Of a stretch of 43,483 bases of DNA, positions 39,540 to 43,483 are shown piece after piece. Source of the DNA: a virus. The position numbers and the translations under genes were made by a program. The notes under the pieces are model-generated. The model did not search any database, was not told the DNA's origin, and saw only the letters and a program-made list of their open reading frames with translations. Numbering within the stretch: the stretch's first letter is position 1; each line of letters starts with the position of its first letter. The stretch lies in IMG/VR virus record IMGVR_UViG_3300031758_000151, positions 1 to 43,483 of that record; one strand, given 5' to 3'.

Positions 39540-39571
39540 CAAAACTACTTGTTTCATTTTGACAGTACAAA
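39540..39571 (-). promoter_or_regulatory. Early promoter P2 (TTTG-N20-TAGTTTTG)
   Basis: On the minus strand TTTG (39571-39568), 20 nt, then TAGTTTTG (39547-39540). This is the canonical Bacteroidota -33/-7 spacing. The -33 is the last four bases of the P1 -7 element, so the two promoters share bases. The transcript would have a ~300-nt leader with a possible 16-codon frame starting at 39514. Confidence 0.62.
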
Positions 39572-39600
39572 CATACGACGACAACAATTAAACTACCAAA
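39568..39600 (-). promoter_or_regulatory. Early promoter P1 (TTTG-N21-TATGTTTG)
   Basis: On the minus strand TTTG (39600-39597), 21 nt, then TATGTTTG (39575-39568). Sequence and spacing match the Bacteroidota consensus. It faces the whole early operon. The spacer contains GTCGTCG, the same word as in the leader RNA of the HNH gene, perhaps by chance. Confidence 0.72.
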
Positions 39601-39760
39601 TTTTTTTTGAAGTTTTTTTAAATTATTTTCACTTTCCTAGTGTTTACGGGGCTTCGCAAGGATTACAAATGCAGTAGTTTCCTACAAGTTTAATTCTTAC
39701 TATTCTAAAGTATTGAATATCAGTCAGTTAGGATATATAGAGTTTTTGTATATATAGTAT

Positions 39761-39780
39761 TGCGTGCGCGCGTGCGCATA
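39761..39780. other. Alternating purine-pyrimidine tract (Z-DNA-prone)
   Basis: Twenty bases alternate strictly (TGCGTGCGCGCGTGCGCATA), very GC-rich in an otherwise AT-rich region. It follows TATATATAG. Such tracts can flip to Z-DNA under negative supercoiling. Confidence 0.7.
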
Positions 39781-39975
39781 GCGATGATGATAATTGCCTT
39801 CATCTACTTACCTTTTACAATTTTTTAAACCTATTCAAGTTTCAATCTATAATCAGAACTGAGAATTTACTTACATTTTGTAATCCAGCATCATTACCTT
39901 TCTTCGTAAGAAAAACCTTAGGGCTTAGGGTTTATGTTGCGAAGATTAGTAACGAGTTCTATTTTACATAATAGC

Positions 39976-40008
39976 CGACAACAAACGGTTACAAACGACA
40001 ACAAACGG
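39976..40008. repeat. Iteron-like ACAAACG repeats
   Basis: ACAAACG occurs at 39981, 39991 and 40001, exactly 10 bp apart, within a 13-bp direct repeat CGACAACAAACGG (39976 and 39996). Equal one-turn spacing suggests a protein binding one DNA face, as at iteron origins. Confidence 0.65.
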
Positions 40009-40050
40009 CTTTTCTTTCCTACAAAATAAATGTAAGGCTTGCCCTGCAAA

Positions 40051-40084
40051 ACATAGTAGTGTGCATAACATAGTAGTGTGCATA
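40051..40084. repeat. Perfect 17-bp tandem repeat
   Basis: ACATAGTAGTGTGCATA is present twice without a gap (40051-40067 and 40068-40084). It lies 43 bp after the ACAAACG repeats. Confidence 0.95.
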
Positions 40085-40455
40085 AGATACAACCATAGGG
40101 ACGCAAAACGTAGGGCACCCTGCAGGAAGGTACCTATGTAGGAAAAGTCAAAAATTCTGTAAGGAAATTCTGAAATCAAGACCCCCGTGTCAAAATTGTA
40201 CGCGTTTTCCTACAGCGAACTCGCACGCAAATCCTATATATAACCCAAATACCCCACATTTCTAACATATTTTTTTACCTCATCCCAGTAACCACGGGCT
40301 TTGTGTCGAAAATTGTCAAAAAATGACGTCTCCTGACGATTTTAAAAAAGTTTGTCATTGGATAACTTATTGATTATCAGTACTTTATATTTAATATTCC
40401 AGAAATGTCGTTTTTACTCTTACTTTTTACAGAAAAAAAAATAAAATATATATAT

Positions 40456-40493
40456 AAAATATATATAAGAGAATAGAGAGAAGTAAATCGACA
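40456..40493 (+). repeat. 38-nt regulatory element, plus-strand copy
   Basis: This copy begins AAAATATATATAAGAGAATA and ends AAATCGACA. A second ATCGACA follows at once. It is 34/38 identical to the minus-strand copy at 37226-37263 and ends 34 nt before the -33 box of the chaperonin promoter. Confidence 0.85.
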
Positions 40494-40527
40494 AATCGAC
40501 ATAAGCCTATTTTTAAATAGGATTAAA

Positions 40528-40555
40528 TTGCGTATATAATTTTACACTATATTTG
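40528..40555 (+). promoter_or_regulatory. Promoter of the chaperonin unit (TTG-N17-TATATTTG)
   Basis: TTG at 40528-40530, 17 nt, then TATATTTG at 40548-40555. It gives a leader of about 20-25 nt before the 41-aa gene. It fits the Bacteroidota consensus and differs from the TATCTTTG late sites. Confidence 0.72.
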
Positions 40556-40582
40556 CAGAATAATAATCTAATTTTATTTTAT

Positions 40583-40708
40583 ATGGAAATTACAATTGCA
40601 CCAAACTATCTATTGTTTGGTTTATCCTGGTTCTCACCAGACAAAGACTTTGACTACTCGGAGATCAACATCTACATCCTATGTTTACACATTCAATTTA
40701 CATTTTAA
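40583..40708 (+). CDS. 41-aa peptide upstream of groEL
   Basis: It encodes MEITIAPNYLLFGLSWFSPD, then FDYSEINIYILCLHIQFTF. I recall similar short peptides (WFSPDxDxDYSExNIYxLC) in other Bacteroidota phages, so it is probably a real conserved gene. It is apolar and Tyr/Phe-rich. Its stop lies 2 nt before the groEL start, so it may couple translation of groEL. Function unknown. Confidence 0.68.
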   Translation: MEITIAPNYLLFGLSWFSPDKDFDYSEINIYILCLHIQFTF

Positions 40709-40710
40709 TT

Positions 40711-42300
40711 ATGAGTACTGAATTATCATTCGAAGAAGAAGGAAGAAAAAAATTAGTAGAAGGTATTACTAAGTTAAGTAGGGCTGTAAAATCTACATTA
40801 GGTCCTCGTGGAAAGACTGTTCTTATAGAGTCTCAATTACATACCCACGGAATAACAATCACTAAAGACGGTGTTACAGTAGCTAAATCAATTAGCTTAG
40901 CTGATCCAGTTGAGAATTTAGCTGTTAAAATCTTGAAAGAAGCCGCGGACAGGACTGCTACCAGTGCAGGTGATGGAACCACGACAGCGATTGTGCTGAC
41001 GGAGGCTATGGTCACAAGGGGCAACGAGTTCATCACGGAGAGGAACAACCCGACTGAGGTGCTTCGTAACGTGAACACTGTCGTGGACGGTGTTGTGAAG
41101 AGCCTGGAGAAGATGAGCAAGAAGGTGAGCGGTAAGACGCTGAAGGACGTTGCCTCTATATCCGCCAATAACGACAAGGAGCTTGGCGCTATTATCGCTG
41201 ACGCGTACAATAAGGTCGGCAGGGAGGGGATCGTTACGGTCGAGAACTCGCAGACGGACAAGACATACAGCGAGGTGACCAATGGTATAAAGATAGGACG
41301 CGGATACACCAGCAGACTCTTCGTGAACGATATGAAGAAGGAGGAGTGTATAATGGAGGACGTGTACGTTATGGTGACCGACCAGGAGATAAGCAACATA
41401 CTCTCTATAGAGAACGTTCTGAAGCCAATCATAAACGGGCAGAAGAAGTTACTGATTATAGGACCGTGTACTAGTAACGTGATCAACACGCTGGCTGCTA
41501 ATGTGGCTCATAATAACCTTAAGTTCTGTAATATCCAGCCACCACAGTTTGGGTACAAGCAGCAGGAGCTGATGCAGGACATCGCGCTTGCGGTTGGTGC
41601 TAAGTACTTCAGCGAGCAGACTGGTGATGATCTATCTTTAATTACTATAGACCACCTCGGCAAGGCGGACAGAGTGATCGTCGGAAGGGACAGCACCGTA
41701 CTGGTTCGAAGCGAGACCTCAAATGAGGCGATTAGAGAGCGTGTTGAACAGTTATGGATACAGCACAACAACTCGACAAGAAAGGGCGACAGGGATGCCA
41801 TAAAGGAGCGTATAGCGTCACTAACAGGTGGTGTCGGTGTTATATATGTCGGGGGAGGCTCGGACGTTGAGCAGAAGGAGAGGTATGATAGGGTTGACGA
41901 CGCGGTCTGCGCGGTAAGATCAGCGCTTGAGGAGGGCATACTGCCAGGTGGTGGTGTGGCTCTGTTTAATATTGCGTCCGACATCATAGCATACGCTGAC
42001 GATAGTATGGACCACATAAGCCACGACCAGTACACCGCGATGCAGATCGTTGGATGGGCGATACAGTCACCTCTGCTTCAGATAATGGACAACGCGGGTA
42101 AGGACGGGTACGAGATGATGTCAAACGTAGACGCACAAGGACACGGGTACGATGTAAAGAACGAGTGCTACGGTGATATGTTTGGGATGGGGATCATAGA
42201 TCCGCTGAAGGTGACGAAGAATGCGCTGAAGAACGCGGTCAGTGTAGCCACCACGATACTGAGCACCAACGCGATTATAACCTTAACAAGACAGCAGTAG
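40711..42300 (+). CDS. groEL: Viral group I chaperonin GroEL
   Basis: This 529-aa protein is a divergent GroEL that would fold proteins in an ATP-driven double ring. ATP-site motifs are intact: TKDG (51-54, D53), GDGTTTA (88-94), RVDDA (394-398, D397 for hydrolysis) and LPGGGVA (411-417). Length matches the full equatorial, intermediate and apical domains. The C-terminal Gly-Gly-Met tail of bacterial GroEL is absent (it ends TLTRQQ). I chose the ATG at 40711 because homology starts there; an in-frame ATG at 40681 lies inside the preceding gene. The first ~75 codons are AT-rich and the rest is abruptly GC-richer. It probably helps fold capsid or tail proteins, and groES follows. Confidence 0.95.
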   Translation: MSTELSFEEEGRKKLVEGITKLSRAVKSTLGPRGKTVLIESQLHTHGITITKDGVTVAKSISLADPVENLAVKILKEAADRTATSAGDGTTTAIVLTEAMVTRGNEFITERNNPTEVLRNVNTVVDGVVKSLEKMSKKVSGKTLKDVASISANNDKELGAIIADAYNKVGREGIVTVENSQTDKTYSEVTNGIKIGRGYTSRLFVNDMKKEECIMEDVYVMVTDQEISNILSIENVLKPIINGQKKLLIIGPCTSNVINTLAANVAHNNLKFCNIQPPQFGYKQQELMQDIALAVGAKYFSEQTGDDLSLITIDHLGKADRVIVGRDSTVLVRSETSNEAIRERVEQLWIQHNNSTRKGDRDAIKERIASLTGGVGVIYVGGGSDVEQKERYDRVDDAVCAVRSALEEGILPGGGVALFNIASDIIAYADDSMDHISHDQYTAMQIVGWAIQSPLLQIMDNAGKDGYEMMSNVDAQGHGYDVKNECYGDMFGMGIIDPLKVTKNALKNAVSVATTILSTNAIITLTRQQ

Positions 42301-42302
42301 AT

Positions 42303-42560
42303 ATGAAGCCACTAGGGAAATATATAGTGATCAACCAGATAGATGAGCAGGTCAAGTCTGACATCGGTCTGATAATGTCTGGGACGGACACCTCTAAGAT
42401 GCGTTACAAAAAGGCAGAGATAGTGAAGAAGGGCACGGACGTGCAGTCAATTAATGACGGAGACATCGTCTACTACGACAAGAACGCTGGCTACAGTATG
42501 ATGATAGGCGACAAGACCTACACCGTCATAATGGAGCGGGACGTGATCGTGGTGATCTAA
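42303..42560 (+). CDS. groES: Viral co-chaperonin GroES
   Basis: This 85-aa protein is a short Cpn10 that would cap the GroEL ring. KPLGKYIVI (2-10) is the first strand, IGLIMSG (21-27) the mobile loop that binds GroEL, and DGDIVYYDKNAGYSMMIG (52-69) with TVIMERDVIVVI (74-85) the end of the barrel. It is about ten residues shorter than bacterial GroES. It starts 2 nt after groEL, the reverse of the usual bacterial order. A terminator follows. Confidence 0.92.
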   Translation: MKPLGKYIVINQIDEQVKSDIGLIMSGTDTSKMRYKKAEIVKKGTDVQSINDGDIVYYDKNAGYSMMIGDKTYTVIMERDVIVVI

Positions 42561-42567
42561 TACTAAC

Positions 42568-42595
42568 AACCACCGACTAATATCGGTGGTTTTTT
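42568..42595 (+). terminator. Intrinsic terminator after groES
   Basis: A perfect 9-bp stem (AACCACCGA / TCGGTGGTT) with a 6-nt loop, followed by T residues. It ends the chaperonin unit and may also protect against transcription from the convergent 158-aa gene. Confidence 0.9.
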
Positions 42596-42660
42596 ATACA
42601 ATATATTAGCTATTATTGCGCATAATACGACACACTATACAACATATTAGCTAGTACTGC
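42595..42660. repeat. Imperfect 25-bp direct repeat
   Basis: TATACAATATATTAGCTATT (42595 onwards) and TATACAACATATTAGCTAGT (42636 onwards) are part of a 25-bp repeat with 22 identical positions, 41 bp apart. The second copy covers the stop codon of the 158-aa gene. Confidence 0.75.
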
Positions 42661-43127
42661 TTAGCCCTCTGTATCGCCTCGTTCATCTCGATGATCATCT
42701 TGCGATAACCACGCGCGATATAACCAGCGTCCTTTCTAAATATAGGGTTCTTGCTTGGGTGGGTGGTGATACCCTCCTCACCGCTAAGCTTCTTATAGAC
42801 AGCGTTTATCAGTCTCTTTCCCTTGAATGACAGCGTGTATAGCGCCTTCTCGTTTCCGTTCTTCTCACGCCAGGGCACGATCCAGTCTCCACTAACCAGC
42901 CTCTTAAACCTGTTCGTGTCCCAGGACATAATCCTCTCAAACCTCTCAAAGTCGTGCTCCGAAAAGAGGTCCTCGGAGTATAGAAACAGTAACATCTCTA
43001 AGTCTGGGTAGGATAGCCCATAAGCTTCTGAAACCCAATACCTTACAACCCTCCAGTACTTCAACCAGTCGTGCTTAGGCTCGACCTTGTAGTGTGTCTT
43101 TGTGATTATTTTCTTTCTTAATTTCAT
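42651..43127 (-). CDS. Winged-helix (MarR-like) regulator, putative
   Basis: This 158-aa basic protein has WRVVRYWVSEAYGLSYPDLE (25-44), then MLLFLYSEDLFSEHDFERFE. Helices with RFKRLVSGDWIVPWREKNGN and a wing-like hairpin (KALYTLSFKGKRLINAVYKK) follow. This order of helices and wing is that of MarR-type DNA-binding proteins, and similar phage proteins are annotated so. It is transcribed away from small late genes across a perfect palindrome that also carries a -7 element in each direction. It may regulate both units. It lies isolated from the early operon. Confidence 0.68.
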   Translation of the reverse strand: MKLRKKIITKTHYKVEPKHDWLKYWRVVRYWVSEAYGLSYPDLEMLLFLYSEDLFSEHDFERFERIMSWDTNRFKRLVSGDWIVPWREKNGNEKALYTLSFKGKRLINAVYKKLSGEEGITTHPSKNPIFRKDAGYIARGYRKMIIEMNEAIQRAKQY

Positions 43128-43140
43128 TTTGATTTAATTA

Positions 43141-43158
43141 TTATCTTTGCAAAGATAA
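43141..43158. promoter_or_regulatory. Palindromic divergent promoter / operator
   Basis: TTATCTTTGCAAAGATAA is a perfect 18-bp palindrome. It contains TATCTTTG on each strand, so two -7 elements stand back to back, one facing the regulator gene (start at 43127) and one facing the 46-aa gene (43172). Each leader would be about 10-15 nt. No -33 element is obvious. Confidence 0.75.
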
Positions 43159-43171
43159 AACATTTAATATT

Positions 43172-43312
43172 ATGCCATTAAAATCAGGGTGCTCATCAAA
43201 AACGATAAGCTCAAACATAAGAGCAGAGATTAAATCTGGAAGACCACAGAAGCAGGCGGTAGCAATCGCTCTGTCCAAGGCTAGTAAATGTAAAAACAAA
43301 AAAAATAAATAA
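43172..43312 (+). CDS. 46-aa MPLKSG-type conserved phage protein
   Basis: It encodes [20 protein letters not shown], then [20 protein letters not shown] and a Lys-rich end. The pattern MPLxxGxSxxxxxxNIxxxxxxGxPQKQAxAIA is widespread in small phage proteins, often near the start of the structural region. The function is unknown; DNA binding is suspected. It is expressed from the palindromic promoter. Confidence 0.82.
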   Translation: MPLKSGCSSKTISSNIRAEIKSGRPQKQAVAIALSKASKCKNKKNK

Positions 43313-43314
43313 TT

Positions 43315-43425
43315 ATGAAAGCAAAAGCGACAAAAAAAGTAATGACAGAGAAATCTAAAGGTATGAAGAATGACAAGATGGCTATGATGAAGGAGAAGAT
43401 GATGATGGCTAAAAAGAAAAAATAA
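43315..43425 (+). CDS. 36-aa Met/Lys-rich peptide
   Basis: It encodes MKAKATKKVMTEKSKGMKND, then KMAMMKEKMMMAKKKK. Nine of 36 residues are Met and fourteen are Lys. It starts 2 nt after the previous gene, and its stop overlaps the next ATG (TAATG), so it is probably translated. The composition is simple and could favour nucleic-acid or metal binding; no function is known. Confidence 0.65.
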   Translation: MKAKATKKVMTEKSKGMKNDKMAMMKEKMMMAKKKK

Positions 43426-43483
43426 TGAAAACTAAGAAACAAATATTATTCCCAAAAGATAAATCTATATTATGTGTATTAGG
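43425..43483 (+). CDS. Partial gene at the right edge
   Basis: A frame begins MKTKKQILFPKDKSILCVLG and runs off the window. The start is coupled to the previous stop. Too little is present to judge the product. Confidence 0.5.
   Translation, partial: MKTKKQILFPKDKSILCVL

Larger units (their letters stand above)
39237..40582. other. 1.3-kb intergenic control region, candidate origin
   Basis: I see no convincing gene here. It holds, left to right: a structured leader for the minus operon, tandem minus-strand promoters, an alternating purine-pyrimidine tract, an imperfect hairpin at 39901-39945 (TCTTCG / CGAAGA), ACAAACG iterons, a 17-bp tandem repeat, the 38-nt element, a small hairpin (CCTATTT / AAATAGG at 40506) and the groEL promoter. 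Transcription leaves it in both directions. Repeats plus AT-rich DNA beside divergent units suggest a replication origin, which is an inference. Confidence 0.6.

Noticed and set aside
39495-39677. 60-codon plus-strand frame in the intergenic region
   Set aside because: It runs over the tandem early promoters, has no promoter or leader of its own, and its translation looks like random AT-rich sequence.
40112-40121. Tight hairpin AGGG-CA-CCCT and CATAGG/CCTATG pair near 40100
   Set aside because: The loop is too small and the outer stem too short to separate from chance.
39918-40179. Two overlapping minus-strand frames of 66 and 71 codons
   Set aside because: They cover the iteron-like and tandem repeats, contain repeat-derived peptide (CTLLCYAHYYVL type), and have no suitable leader or neighbour coupling.
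40681-40710. Earlier in-frame ATG for groEL adding ten residues
   Set aside because: It lies inside the 41-aa gene in another frame, and GroEL homology starts at MSTELSFEEE from 40711.
41508-42035. 175-codon frame on the strand opposite groEL
   Set aside because: It is the antisense of a GC-rich, clearly coding groEL; long opposite frames are expected from that codon use.

Overview
The window reads as a large part of the genome of a tailed phage with podovirus-type virion genes that infects a Bacteroidota (probably Flavobacteriia-like) host. The DNA is AT-rich. Promoter-like sites follow the Bacteroidota -7 pattern TAnnTTTG. Start codons lack Shine-Dalgarno sequences and sit behind A-rich leaders. 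Several proteins resemble conserved families that I know from Bacteroidota phages. No terminase, portal, DNA polymerase or recognisable lysis gene lies inside the window. The first two would be expected just outside the edges, next to the capsid gene. The gene at the right edge is cut.

Layout. (1) 1-20460, plus strand, late virion module: major capsid protein, small structural proteins, two connector-like proteins, a 1679-aa tail-nozzle-like protein and its companion. A T7-like ejection set follows: a GNAT-like protein, a small alanine-rich core protein, a 515-aa protein and a 2484-aa giant with LPD38-like features. (2) 39236 down to 20453, minus strand, early and replication module of nearly 50 genes, many overlapping by 4 nt. 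It holds a primase/SF3 helicase, an SF2 helicase, a DnaA domain IV-like protein, a VRR-NUC nuclease, a metallophosphoesterase, an exonuclease plus Sak3/DUF1071-type annealing protein plus SSB-like protein, an acyl-CoA thioesterase, a NUMOD4-HNH-AP2 homing endonuclease and many small proteins. I recovered 13 supported genes under 60 codons and one doubtful one in the apparent gaps of this module. (3) 39237-40582, a 1.3-kb intergenic control region with outward-facing promoters, iteron-like repeats, a Z-DNA-type tract and hairpins; it is the best candidate for an origin. (4) 40583-42560, plus strand: a 41-aa peptide, then viral groEL and groES. (5) 42651-43483: a winged-helix-like regulator divergent from small plus-strand genes across a perfect palindrome built from two back-to-back -7 elements.

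Regulation. Two promoter styles are visible. Early minus-strand promoters have a -33 TTTG and a TAnnTTTG. Four late sites share TATCTTTG with a T/A-rich upstream flank and no clear -33. Terminator hairpins punctuate the map. Two oppositely oriented copies of a 38-nt AT-rich element (34/38 identical) lie upstream of the 37.1-kb minus unit and of the chaperonin unit, which suggests shared control.

Most notable: an ~85-nt leader or small RNA in front of the HNH gene (two hairpins with complementary 8-nt loops, the second a terminator ending 4 nt before the start codon); a perfect 138-bp direct repeat that brackets an in-frame domain cassette in the giant virion protein; the phage-borne groEL-groES pair; the inverted regulatory element; and the iteron-like intergenic region.
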